This document shows, piece after piece, positions 1 through 7,191 of a stretch of 64,000 nt of DNA; the stretch's first letter is position 1; the number at the start of each line of letters is the position of its first letter. This DNA is from Marivibrio halodurans (GTDB lineage Bacteria; Pseudomonadota; Alphaproteobacteria; UBA8366; Aestuariispiraceae), in the NCBI RefSeq assembly GCF_017963645.1, contig NZ_JAGMWN010000011.1, positions 1 through 64,000 on the forward strand, written 5' to 3'. A program made the translations under genes and the position numbers. The notes under the pieces are model-generated. The model worked only from the letters and a program-made list of their open reading frames with translations. It searched no databases and was not told where the DNA came from.

Positions 1-375
1 GCTCGCTCCTTCCTTCTTTGGATACCGACATCTTAAACAGATGTCGGCGGGAGGGGCGGGCCATCCATAAAGGGGGGGGGGCTTTGGCCAGCGGTCCAGC
101 GCTTCGCCCGGATCGTCCGAGGCAAAGCCCCGGATGTCACGGACGTGTGCATGATCATTCCACTTCTTGGGGGAGAGACCGCGCCAAATCCTTGACCCCG
201 CCGCGCCGGCCGCCGTTCAGGATCATTGGCCCACGCGTAGAGCGAGGACTGAGACCGAAGGGGCGCGCCCATGAGGGCGTATCATGAAGGCATATCATGA
301 GGGGCTGGCCATAAAGGACTGCCGCGCCTTCCGAAATTCCCCCAAGACCCCCTTCCGGGATGCTATATCTGACCC
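1..375. other. Left-edge stretch without a supported gene
   Basis: No convincing gene is visible here; the short open frames on both strands have arginine/proline-rich compositions typical of GC-rich shadow frames. A perfect 8-bp hairpin (CCGACATC at 25-32, GATGTCGG at 40-47) has no T-run on the plus side. A run of ten G lies near 71-80, and a short direct repeat TATCATGA occurs near 279 and 291. The promoter of the antiporter gene at 376 must lie in this region or just upstream, but no clear -35/-10 pair stands out. Confidence 0.6.
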
Positions 376-2208
376 ATGGAATCCGCCGATACGATCGCCC
401 TCTTCGGGGCCCTCACCGTCCTGATCAGCGTCTTGGCCGGCGCGGCCTCGACCCGTTTCGGGGCACCGATGCTTCTGGTCTTCCTGATCATCGGGATGCT
501 GGTGGGGGAGGACGGGCCCGGCAATATTTCCTTCGACGATTATCACACCACCTATCTGGTCGGCAGTATCGCGCTGGCGATCATCCTGTTCGACGGCGGC
601 CTCCGCACGCGCTGGCCGGTCTTTCGCGGGGCGGCGGCGCCGGCCTCGCTGCTGGCGACATTGGGGGTTCTGGTCACGGCGGGGGTGACGGCGCTCGGCG
701 CCTATGCGGTGCTGGATGTCGGGTATCTCCAGGCGATGCTGATCGGCGCGATCGTCTCCTCGACTGACGCGGCGGCGGTGTTCCTCATCCTGTCCGGCCG
801 GGGCGTGCGCATAAGGGAGCGTCTGCGCGGTATCCTGGAGGCGGAAGCGGGCCTGAACGACCCGGTCGCCGTGCTGCTCACCACCACCTGCGTCAGCCTG
901 ATCCAGGCCGGCGTCGCGGCGAACGCGGGCGAGACGGGGTGGTTGATGGCGGAACGGTTCGTCTTTCAGATCGCCGGCGGGCTTCTGGGCGGGTTGGTCG
1001 GCGGCGCGGTGATGCTGATGGCGATCAACCGCATGGCGATCGCCTCCGGCCTTTATCCGATCATGGCGGCATCGGCCGCCGTGCTGCTGTTCGCGGCGAT
1101 GCAGCAGGTGGGCGCGAGCGGCTTTCTCGCCGTCTATCTCGCGGGCCTCGTCGTCGGCAGCAACCGGCACCGGGCGACCTATGTCATCATGCGGTTCCAT
1201 GACGGGCTGGCCTGGCTGTGCCAGATCGTGATGTTCCTAATGCTGGGTCTGCTGGTGACGCCGAGTTCGCTGGTGCCGTTGATCGTCCCCGCGCTCGCCA
1301 TCGGGCTGACGCTGATCCTGGTGGCGCGCCCGGTCGCGGTGCTGCTCTGCGCGCCGTTCCTGAAGCTCGCCCCGAGGGAGGGGGCGTTTCTCTCCTGGGT
1401 CGGGCTGCGCGGGGCGGTGCCGATCTTCCTCGGCACCATTCCCGTGCTGGCGGGGCTGGAGGACGGCGATCTCTATTTCGGAATCGTCTATATCGTGGTG
1501 CTGCTCTCCCTCGTGCTGCAGGGGTGGAGCGTGGGGCCGGTCGGGCGGCGGCTCAACGTGCTGCTGGCGCCGCGTCCGGAGCAACCGCCGCGCGTCGAGA
1601 TCGACATGCCGTCGGAGACCGGGCGGGTCCTGGTCGCCTATAGCGTCCAACCGCAGAGCCTCGCCACCCGCCGGACGGTCGATCGTCTGCCCCTGCCGGC
1701 GGATAGCCAGATCGTCTCCATTCTGCGCGACGGCCAGGTGCTGCCGGCGGCGCGGGTCGACCGTGTCGGGCCAGGCGACGATGTGCTGGTGACGACCGTC
1801 AGCGACGCGCTGCCGACCATGGACAGGCTTTTCGGGGCCCGGCCCAGCCAACCGCGCGACACGACCGCCCTGTTTCGTTTCCCCGCCGCGACGCAGGCCG
1901 GCGCGATCCTGGAGCAATATGGCGAATGGCTGCCCCCGGCGTTGGCACCGCTTCCCATCGGCGAGCTGTTGACGGCCCTTCTGCGTGTGAAGCCGCGCGA
2001 GGGGGCGCGCATCGTTTTCGCGCGTTGCGACCTGGTGGTCACCGCCATGGCGGACGGGGCGGTGACGCAGGTCGGCCTGGAACCCGCCCTGGACCGGACG
2101 CCGGGCCAGGTCGCGATGATTCGTGCGCGGCTCTATCCCCGCCTGCTTTGGGGGGCGCTTCGCCGTCGGGTCGTCGGCACGGTGCGCACCAAATCGCCGG
2201 AGGAGTAG
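376..2208 (+). CDS. nhaP2: Potassium/proton antiporter, CPA1 family (NhaP2/CvrA-like)
   Basis: An inner-membrane monovalent cation/H+ antiporter of 610 residues. Residues 1-395 are almost entirely hydrophobic, with about 12-13 membrane segments of the Na+/H+ exchanger fold. Family-typical stretches include LIIGMLVGEDGPGNISF near residue 36 and ILFDGGLRTRW near 74. A regulatory RCK_C-like domain follows at about 415-480, then a CorC/HlyC-type C-terminal domain to 600. This three-part layout is that of NhaP2/CvrA, which in other bacteria exports K+ to control cell volume at low osmolarity. The length fits the family. The gene stands alone, with an inverted repeat directly after the stop. Ion preference (K+ versus Na+) is inferred from the family. 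Confidence 0.9.
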   Translation: MESADTIALFGALTVLISVLAGAASTRFGAPMLLVFLIIGMLVGEDGPGNISFDDYHTTYLVGSIALAIILFDGGLRTRWPVFRGAAAPASLLATLGVLVTAGVTALGAYAVLDVGYLQAMLIGAIVSSTDAAAVFLILSGRGVRIRERLRGILEAEAGLNDPVAVLLTTTCVSLIQAGVAANAGETGWLMAERFVFQIAGGLLGGLVGGAVMLMAINRMAIASGLYPIMAASAAVLLFAAMQQVGASGFLAVYLAGLVVGSNRHRATYVIMRFHDGLAWLCQIVMFLMLGLLVTPSSLVPLIVPALAIGLTLILVARPVAVLLCAPFLKLAPREGAFLSWVGLRGAVPIFLGTIPVLAGLEDGDLYFGIVYIVVLLSLVLQGWSVGPVGRRLNVLLAPRPEQPPRVEIDMPSETGRVLVAYSVQPQSLATRRTVDRLPLPADSQIVSILRDGQVLPAARVDRVGPGDDVLVTTVSDALPTMDRLFGARPSQPRDTTALFRFPAATQAGAILEQYGEWLPPALAPLPIGELLTALLRVKPREGARIVFARCDLVVTAMADGAVTQVGLEPALDRTPGQVAMIRARLYPRLLWGALRRRVVGTVRTKSPEE

Positions 2209-2213
2209 GGTTG

Positions 2214-2235
2214 GCGCACATGGTGCGTCTTTTTC
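2214..2235 (+). terminator. Short hairpin with T-run after nhaP2
   Basis: GCGCAC and GTGCG form a five- to six-base stem around ATG, followed by TCTTTTT. It lies just behind the antiporter stop and could end its transcript, though the stem is short. A near copy of the hairpin without T-run lies at 2244-2258, so a protein-binding role is an alternative. Confidence 0.4.
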
Positions 2236-2243
2236 CTTCCATT

Positions 2244-2258
2244 GCGCACAGGGTGCGC
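2244..2258. promoter_or_regulatory. Inverted repeat GCGCAC-N3-GTGCGC
   Basis: A perfect 6+3+6 inverted repeat lies 58 bases before the small gene at 2317. It repeats almost exactly the hairpin at 2214-2227 (30 bases apart, start to start). Two equal dyads at this spacing are compatible with a regulator operator pair. The related palindrome GGTGCGCACC occurs inside the end of nhaP2 near 2181. No regulator can be named. Confidence 0.35.
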
Positions 2259-2316
2259 TAGAATCGTAACAGGTACGTCATGAACGACATCATGCACGGC
2301 ACGGAGACCTGGAACG

Positions 2317-2550
2317 ATGGAAAGCGCGATCGAGACGGCGCAAATGCTGACCATGGTGGTGCTGATCGGTTTCACCTCGCCGGTGGACGGCCGGTTCGCG
2401 CCGGTTAGCTACAGCTTCTATCAGGCAACACCCCGGCAATGCGCGGAGGAACAGGCGCGCAATCACGACGATGCGCGGCGCATCCTTTGCCTGGATAAGA
2501 GCAAGGAAGACCGGCGAACCATGAGCGACATGCTGCGCGAAGTCGGCTGA
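2317..2550 (+). CDS. Small protein of unknown function
   Basis: A 77-residue open frame with an ATG start and a purine-rich stretch (GGAGACC) before it. The N-terminus has a mildly hydrophobic segment (residues 9-20, TAQMLTMVVLIG) that is too short and late for a clear signal peptide. The rest is polar, with two cysteines (near residues 42 and 58) and charged helices. It belongs to no family I recognise. It stands alone between the antiporter and the SAM hydrolase and is preceded by the dyad at 2244. It is accepted because the reading frame follows the codon bias of the neighbours and no better frame overlaps it. Confidence 0.5.
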   Translation: MESAIETAQMLTMVVLIGFTSPVDGRFAPVSYSFYQATPRQCAEEQARNHDDARRILCLDKSKEDRRTMSDMLREVG

Positions 2551-2661
2551 TCGTCCCCAGCGCCGCGGGATATATCGGCCGGTTTCGCCGGTTGCCGCGC
2601 GCGGACGCTTTACGCCGGGTGGCCCTCATCCCCATATGGACGCTATAGGGAGGGGATGACG

Positions 2662-3354
2662 ATGCTTTGTTACGTCACGGATTTCGGGGTGACGGGCCCC
2701 TATGTCGGGCAGATGCGCGCGGCCGTGAGCGCGCGCGCTCCCGCGTTGCCCCAGATCGACCTGATGCATGATGCCCCGGCCTTCGCGCCCCGGCCGGCGG
2801 CCTATCTGCTGGCGGCCCTGGCGGCGGAGATGCCGGCGGGCGCCACCTTCTGCGTCGTGGTCGACCCGGGCGTCGGCGGGCCACGCCGTGCCTTGATGCT
2901 GGAAGCCGGCGGGCGGCGTTTCGTCGGCCCCGACAACGGGGTGCTGGCGATCGCCGCGCGGCGCGATCCGGCGGCGCGGTGGCACGAACTCACATGGCGG
3001 CCGGAGCGGTTGAGCGCGAGCTTCCACGGCCGTGATCTGTTCGCGCCGGCCGCCGCCCGCTGGGCGGTGGACGAGATGCCGGCCCATCGCCCGGTCGAGG
3101 AGACGCCGGTCGGCGCCGATTGGCCGGAGGATTTGGCGGAGGTGATCTATATCGACCGCTACGGCAACTGCATGACGGGCCTGCGGGGAGACAGGGCGAA
3201 TCTGCCCTTCGCGCGATGCCGAACCTTCTCGGAAGCGGGGGTGGGCGAGGTCTTCTGGTACGCGAATTCCAACGGCCTTGCCGAGATCGCGGTCAATCAG
3301 GGCAGCGCCGCCGACACCCTCGGCCTGCGGGTCGGTTCGCCGATCGCGATGTGA
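2662..3354 (+). CDS. SAM hydrolase/SAM-dependent halogenase family protein (DUF62)
   Basis: A 230-residue member of the S-adenosyl-L-methionine hydroxide adenosyltransferase family, which splits SAM to adenosine and methionine. Family signatures seen in order: YVTDFG at the N-terminus, VVVDPGVGG near residue 72, GPDNG near 91, FHGRDLFAP near 120 and YIDRYGN near 163. The residues DFG, DPGVG and the RYGN loop form the SAM pocket in characterised members. An in-frame ATG at 2656 gives two more residues, but the GGAGG sequence at 2649-2653 is well spaced only for 2662. No halogenase-specific loop is evident, so hydrolysis is the likelier reaction. The gene appears monocistronic. Confidence 0.85.
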   Translation: MLCYVTDFGVTGPYVGQMRAAVSARAPALPQIDLMHDAPAFAPRPAAYLLAALAAEMPAGATFCVVVDPGVGGPRRALMLEAGGRRFVGPDNGVLAIAARRDPAARWHELTWRPERLSASFHGRDLFAPAAARWAVDEMPAHRPVEETPVGADWPEDLAEVIYIDRYGNCMTGLRGDRANLPFARCRTFSEAGVGEVFWYANSNGLAEIAVNQGSAADTLGLRVGSPIAM

Positions 3355-3376
3355 CGGCCCCGGCGACGGATTATAA

Positions 3377-3393
3377 TTTAGAACAATTCCAAA
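3377..3393. promoter_or_regulatory. Irr/ICE-like operator before dps
   Basis: TTTAGAA-CAA-TTCCAAA is a 7+3+7 inverted repeat with one mismatch. It closely matches the iron control element bound by the heme-responsive regulator Irr in alphaproteobacteria (TTTAGAA-N3-TTCTAAA). It lies about 80 bases before the dps start in an AT-rich patch, next to a possible promoter (TTGAAC at 3400-3405 with ATCTAT at 3423-3428). Irr control of iron-storage genes is known in Rhizobiales and Rhodobacterales; control here is inferred. Confidence 0.55.
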
Positions 3394-3470
3394 AAACACT
3401 TGAACACATTCCGCCCCTTACCATCTATCATCGAGAAGGGACGCCAAAACAGCAGCCAAAGGAGGCAGCG

Positions 3471-3938
3471 ATGGATATCGATATCGGCATGAAGCAGGAT
3501 GAGCGTAGCGAGGTCGCGAAGGGCTTGGCGCGCGTTCTGGCGGACAGCTACACGCTCTACATCAAGACCCACAACTTCCATTGGAACGTGACGGGGCCGA
3601 TGTTCAATTCGCTTCACGCCATGTTCGAGGAACACTATACCGAACTGGCCACCGCGGTCGACGAGATCGCCGAGCGTATCCGCGCGTTGGGCGAGTTCGC
3701 GCCGGGCTCCTACAAGGCCTTCGCCGAACTGACCTCGATCAAGGAGGAAACCGGCGTGCCCGAGGCCAAGGAGATGATCCGCCAGATGGTCGAGGGGCAT
3801 GAGACCGTGGCGCGCACCGCGCGGGAGGTCTTCCCGACCGCCGAGAAGGCGGGCGACGAGCCGACGGCCGACCTGCTGACCCAGCGCATGCAGGTGCATG
3901 AGAAGACCGCCTGGATGCTGCGCAGCATGCTTGAATAA
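3471..3938 (+). CDS. dps: Dps family DNA-binding/ferritin-like protein
   Basis: A 155-residue Dps-type ferritin that oxidises Fe(II) with H2O2 and stores the iron inside a 12-subunit shell, protecting DNA. The hallmark ferroxidase motif is seen near residue 33 (KTHNFHWNVTGPMFNSLH), followed by E and D ligands in EEHYTELATAVDEIAERI. The four-helix length fits. The start is set by the strong ribosome site AAAGGAGG ending eight bases upstream; a longer open frame continues upstream but has no comparable signal. The N-terminus is short, with few lysines, so DNA binding is uncertain. A factor-independent terminator follows at 3991, and an Irr-like box lies upstream. Confidence 0.93.
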   Translation: MDIDIGMKQDERSEVAKGLARVLADSYTLYIKTHNFHWNVTGPMFNSLHAMFEEHYTELATAVDEIAERIRALGEFAPGSYKAFAELTSIKEETGVPEAKEMIRQMVEGHETVARTAREVFPTAEKAGDEPTADLLTQRMQVHEKTAWMLRSMLE

Positions 3939-3990
3939 CCGTCCGGCCGGCGGCCGCCGGGCGATCCTCCAACGATCCCCCAACGGGAAA

Positions 3991-4021
3991 GCCCCGCTCG
4001 ATCCGCGAGCGGGGCTTTTTC
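3991..4021 (+). terminator. Rho-independent terminator after dps
   Basis: A perfect ten-base stem (GCCCCGCTCG / CGAGCGGGGC) with a five-base loop is followed directly by TTTTT. It lies about 50 bases after the dps stop. Confidence 0.9.
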
Positions 4022-4056
4022 GTGCCCCTGCGCGCGTTGGCGATCCCTAGGATAAC

Positions 4057-4094
4057 ACCTATTAGGTTAAATTTTATTTCATTTCATGTATAAT
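4057..4094 (+). promoter_or_regulatory. Promoter with dyad ACCTA-T-TAGGT
   Basis: A consensus -10 box TATAAT lies at 4089-4094 in an AT-rich stretch 42 bases before the next gene. At the -35 distance there is only a weak GTTAAA, and this position is overlapped by the perfect dyad ACCTATTAGGT at 4057-4067. A dyad on the -35 region suggests regulated initiation, but the factor is not identifiable. Confidence 0.5.
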
Positions 4095-4135
4095 GTGTAT
4101 CCGTTCCAAATGGGAATCACCAAGAGGAGGGGGAA

Positions 4136-4518
4136 ATGCGACATGTTTTTTCATTCTCCGTGGTCGTCGCGACATGGGGCGCGTTGCTCGCGGTGCCTAC
4201 CTGGGCGCAGGGCGGGGCTCTGAGCGGCGGTGAGATCGAAACGCTGCTGTCGGGCTCCGTCGCCGAGGGAACGACGGATAAGGGGGCCGGCTATCAGATA
4301 CGCTATGACGCCGACGGAACCGCGCATTTCAAGCTGGAAACAATTCATTCGCCGATGACGGCCAGTGGGGCGTCGAGGGCGATGCTTATTGCGCGCAATG
4401 GGAAAGGATACGCAAAGGCAAGCGGGGGTGCTGGACCGTCACGGACCTGGGCGACGGACGCTACACCTTCGGTGGCATCGACGGCGCGGACGATCTCGAG
4501 GTCGAAATCGAGAACTAA
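4136..4518 (+). pseudogene. Frameshifted small secreted protein
   Basis: The first part, from 4136 (ribosome site GAGGAGGGG), encodes a signal peptide (cleavage after about VPTWAQ) and a mature start reaching IRYDADGTAHFKLE. The frame then drifts into arginine/serine-rich nonsense. From about 4339 the -1 frame encodes a plausible continuation: NNSFADDGQWGVEGDAYC, then an ERIRKGKRGCW segment and LGDGRYTFGGIDG, ending at the TAA of 4516-4518. One missing base near 4338-4340 would join both halves into about 128 residues. The pattern of a W-x-V-E-G-D-x-Y-C strand, then C-W, then G-D-G-R-Y-x-F resembles small periplasmic proteins of the DUF995 type. It may be a true pseudogene or a sequencing error. 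The stop overlaps an ATG of the next frame. Confidence 0.7.
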
Positions 4519-4541
4519 TGACCGGACAGCGGGAGGGTGGA

Positions 4542-4955
4542 ATGCGTCGAACGCTCTTGATCCTCGGCGCCATCGGGGCGACCGCGCTCGTCGCTTCCGG
4601 GTGCGCGTCCTATGACGAGCGCCAGGCGGAACTGCACGAGATTCTCCTGCACTGGCAGGGCGCCAAATCGACCTATCTCGATCATGAGGGCGAGAAGGTG
4701 AAGGTGGATCGATTGCCGGCGCGGGACGGGCGGCACGAAATACGCGTGCGGCATCTGTGCTCGGATTGCGGGATGGAGAACGCGGAACGCCTCCGGATCG
4801 CCGAATCGGTGGCCGAGGAGGTCATGGCGGGAACCTGCCCGGCCGGATATACCGTGCTGGAGGAAGGCCATACGGTCGAACCGCTGGGACAGAAGCGGAG
4901 CTATCGCGCCTTGTCGGCCGGCATCCGGCGCTATCTGTTCAGGTGCCGGACCTGA
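4542..4955 (+). CDS. Putative lipoprotein of unknown function
   Basis: A 137-residue protein with a type II signal peptide: a basic start, a hydrophobic core and the lipobox-like VASGC, placing the lipidated cysteine at residue 21. The mature part is polar with a CSDCGM motif (near residue 75), a further Cys in AGTCPAGY and a final Cys near the end, so disulfides in the periplasm are likely. The start at 4542 is favoured by GGGAGGG just upstream; an in-frame ATG at 4518 overlaps the stop of the preceding frameshifted gene. The two genes are probably one transcription unit. I do not recognise the family. Confidence 0.75.
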   Translation: MRRTLLILGAIGATALVASGCASYDERQAELHEILLHWQGAKSTYLDHEGEKVKVDRLPARDGRHEIRVRHLCSDCGMENAERLRIAESVAEEVMAGTCPAGYTVLEEGHTVEPLGQKRSYRALSAGIRRYLFRCRT

Positions 4956-4985
4956 CCCCACCTCACGCGGATCGATGCCGGCCGG

Positions 4986-5408
4986 TCACTCGGCGCCGCA
5001 TCGCTCGCACAAGCCACGCAGCTCGACGATCGCGCTGTCGAGGGTGAAGGCGCGTTCCCGCGCCCGTTCGCAAAAGCGCGTATCGACCTCCGGGTCCGAC
5101 CATTCGGCCACGTCCCCGCATTGCCCGCAGATCGCGAAGACCACCGCCCCATGATGCGCGTCGCGCCCGGCATGGCAGCAGGCGATATAGGCGTTGAGCG
5201 TCTCCAGCCGGTGGACCAGCCGGTCCGCGACCAGCCGGTCGAGGGCGCGATAGACCTGCATCGGCGCGCGCAGGCCCGCGCCGCGTAGCGCGTCCAGGAT
5301 CGCATAGGCGCTGAGCGGCGCGTCGCTCGCCTCCAGCGCGTCGAGGACGAGCCGCTCGTTCCGGGTAAGGGTGCGGGCGGTTCTGGTCTTCGAGGGATTG
5401 TCGCTCAT
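4986..5408 (-). CDS. zur: Zinc uptake regulator Zur (Fur family)
   Basis: A 140-residue Fur-family repressor with a winged helix in the N-terminal half (LTRNERLVLDALEASDAPLS through YRALDRLVADRLVHRLE) and a metal-binding dimer domain. Two CxxC pairs (CGQC near residue 98 and CERC at the C-terminus) hold the structural zinc. The HAGRDAHHG stretch corresponds to the regulatory site. Its start overlaps the znuB stop by four bases (ATGA), making it the last gene of a znuC-znuB-zur operon. This position and the Zur box at 7103 identify it as Zur rather than Fur. It should repress its own operon and znuA when zinc is ample. Confidence 0.93.
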   Translation of the reverse strand: MSDNPSKTRTARTLTRNERLVLDALEASDAPLSAYAILDALRGAGLRAPMQVYRALDRLVADRLVHRLETLNAYIACCHAGRDAHHGAVVFAICGQCGDVAEWSDPEVDTRFCERARERAFTLDSAIVELRGLCERCGAE

Positions 5409-6208
5409 CGGCCAGTCTCCGCCCGCCCGCGCGGAATCGCAAGGCTCGTCAGGAAAATCGCGGTCGCGGCGACCACGATCGACGGGCCGGAAGGGGTGTC
5501 GGCCTCCAGCGAGCCAAAAAGGCCCAGGGCCACCGAGAGCGCCCCGAAGACGGCGGCCAACCCCGCCATCGCCTCCGGCGTCGGGGCGAAACGCCGTGCC
5601 GTCGCGGCCGGAATGATCAGCAAGGCGGTGATCAGCAGCACCCCGACCAGTTTCATCGCCAGCGCGATCACGCCCGCCATCAACAGCATGAAGAGCGCGC
5701 GGGACCGTTCCGGCCGCAAGCCCTCCGCGGCCGCAAGTTCCGGGTTGACCGTCGCCGCCAGCAAGGGGCGCCAGAGCCAGGCCAAGCCGGCCAGCACGGC
5801 CGCCCCGCCAAGATAGACCGCCAGGATATCCGCGTGGGAGACGGCCAGGATATCGCCGAAGAGAAGCGCCGTCAGATCGATTCGGACCCAGGGCATGGCC
5901 GCCACCATCACGAGGCCCAGCGCCAATGTCGCATGGGCCAGGATGCCGAGCAGCGCGTCGGTGGAGAGCGTCGGCCGCCGCTGCAACAGCAGCAGCGCCA
6001 GCGCGACCAGCGCCGCCACGGCGAAGACGCCAAGCATCGGCTCGATCTCGAACAAAAATGCGAAGGCGATGCCCAGCAGCGCCGAATGCGCCATCGTATC
6101 CCCGAAATAGGCCATGCGCCGCCAGACGATGAAACAACCAAGCGGCCCGGCCATCACGGCGACGCCGATGCCGGCGGCGAGCGCGCGCAGGAAGAAGGGT
6201 TCAAGCAT
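5405..6208 (-). CDS. znuB: Zinc ABC transporter permease ZnuB
   Basis: A 267-residue inner-membrane permease of the ABC-3 family with seven to eight hydrophobic segments. The start MLEPFFLRALAAGIGVAV and the segment RRMAYFGDTMAHSALLGIA are the family hallmarks. The chosen start lies inside the last codons of znuC (ATGCTTGA overlap), which indicates translational coupling. A longer frame begins 11 codons upstream inside znuC and is less likely. With ZnuC and ZnuA it imports Zn2+ under zinc limitation. Confidence 0.93.
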   Translation of the reverse strand: MLEPFFLRALAAGIGVAVMAGPLGCFIVWRRMAYFGDTMAHSALLGIAFAFLFEIEPMLGVFAVAALVALALLLLQRRPTLSTDALLGILAHATLALGLVMVAAMPWVRIDLTALLFGDILAVSHADILAVYLGGAAVLAGLAWLWRPLLAATVNPELAAAEGLRPERSRALFMLLMAGVIALAMKLVGVLLITALLIIPAATARRFAPTPEAMAGLAAVFGALSVALGLFGSLEADTPSGPSIVVAATAIFLTSLAIPRGRAETGR

Positions 6209-7055
6209 TCGGCGTCTCCCGGCCTGCCGTATCGGTATCACCGGCCGTCGTCACGATACTGCCGTCGGCATGGTGGTCATGGTCGTGATGATGGGGGTAG
6301 ATGGCAAGCGTCTCGCCCGCGCGCTTGCCGAAGAGGCGGAGATATTCCGGGCTCTCCAGCACTGTCTGGGGCGCGCCGCAGCAACAAACATGCCCGTTGA
6401 GGCAGATCACCGAATCCGTGTCCGCCATCACCACATGCAGATCGTGGCTGATCATCAGGATGCCGCAGCCCGTCTCGTCCCGGATCGTGCGGATCAGATC
6501 GTAGATCGCCACTTGGCCGGTGAAATCCACGCCCTGCACCGGCTCGTCCAGCACCAATAGCGCGGGGTCGCGCACCAGCGCGCGGGCCAGCAGGGCGCGC
6601 TGGAATTCACCGCCCGACAGGCGCTGGACCGACGCCTTGCGCAGATGGCCGATTCCCACCCGCGCCAGCGCCGCGTCGAGCGCCGCGTCGTTCGGTCGCG
6701 CGGTCAGGCGCATCAGCCGTTCCACCGTCAGCGGCAGGGTCCAGTCGATCGCCAGCTTCTGCGGCACATAGCCGACGGTCAGTCCGTCCGCGCGGCGCAC
6801 CCGCCCCTCGTCCGGCGCGATCAGGCCGAGCGCGGCGCGCGCCGTCGTGCTTTTCCCCGAACCGTTGGGTCCGATCAGCGTCACGATCTCGCCGGGCCGT
6901 ATGCTCAGATCGACGCCCCGGACCAGCCATCGCCCACCACGTTGCACGCCGAGCCCCGTTGCCTCCACCAGGGGTGCGGCGTTCCGCCGCCCGGCGGCGG
7001 CCGGCGGGGTCGGCGGGGGGCGGTCCATCGCGTGATCGACGGCATGTTTATGCAT
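6201..7055 (-). CDS. znuC: Zinc ABC transporter ATPase ZnuC
   Basis: A 284-residue ATP-binding subunit. The Walker A motif GPNGSGKST lies near residue 63, the signature RLSGGEFQRALLARAL near 150, Walker B LLVLDEPVQGVD near 172 and the switch His in MISHDLHVV near 204. The C-terminus carries a histidine-rich patch (PHHHDHDHH), as seen in other ZnuC proteins, possibly for local zinc handling. It is the first gene of the minus-strand operon, divergent from znuA. Alternative starts exist at an internal Met near residue 10. Confidence 0.93.
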   Translation of the reverse strand: MHKHAVDHAMDRPPPTPPAAAGRRNAAPLVEATGLGVQRGGRWLVRGVDLSIRPGEIVTLIGPNGSGKSTTARAALGLIAPDEGRVRRADGLTVGYVPQKLAIDWTLPLTVERLMRLTARPNDAALDAALARVGIGHLRKASVQRLSGGEFQRALLARALVRDPALLVLDEPVQGVDFTGQVAIYDLIRTIRDETGCGILMISHDLHVVMADTDSVICLNGHVCCCGAPQTVLESPEYLRLFGKRAGETLAIYPHHHDHDHHADGSIVTTAGDTDTAGRETPNA

Positions 7056-7102
7056 CGGGACCCCTTGCGGAAAATCAATTCGGGTGGCATATGCCTCGAA
7101 CC

Positions 7103-7125
7103 GAAATGTTATGAGGTAACATCAC
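7103..7125. promoter_or_regulatory. Zur box between znuC and znuA
   Basis: GAAATGTTAT, a three-base centre, then GTAACATCAC: a 23-bp imperfect dyad that matches the alphaproteobacterial Zur consensus (GAAATGTTATA-N-TATAACATTTC) best in the left half. It lies between the divergent znuCB-zur and znuA units, so one site can control both. Its right end abuts an in-frame ATG at 7126, which argues that the true znuA start is further downstream. Confidence 0.8.
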
Positions 7126-7191
7126 ATGTCTTCCCGGATACAGCATGGACCCGCCCGCCGGTCAAGCATCCTCGATCTTGGCGGAAATCGG

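Noticed and set aside
18-287. 89-residue open frame at the left edge
   Set aside because: Arg/Pro/Gly-rich, no ribosome site, overlapped by an equally poor opposite frame.
3120-3938. Long form of the dps frame starting inside the SAM hydrolase gene
   Set aside because: The strong AAAGGAGG site and the family start place translation at 3471.
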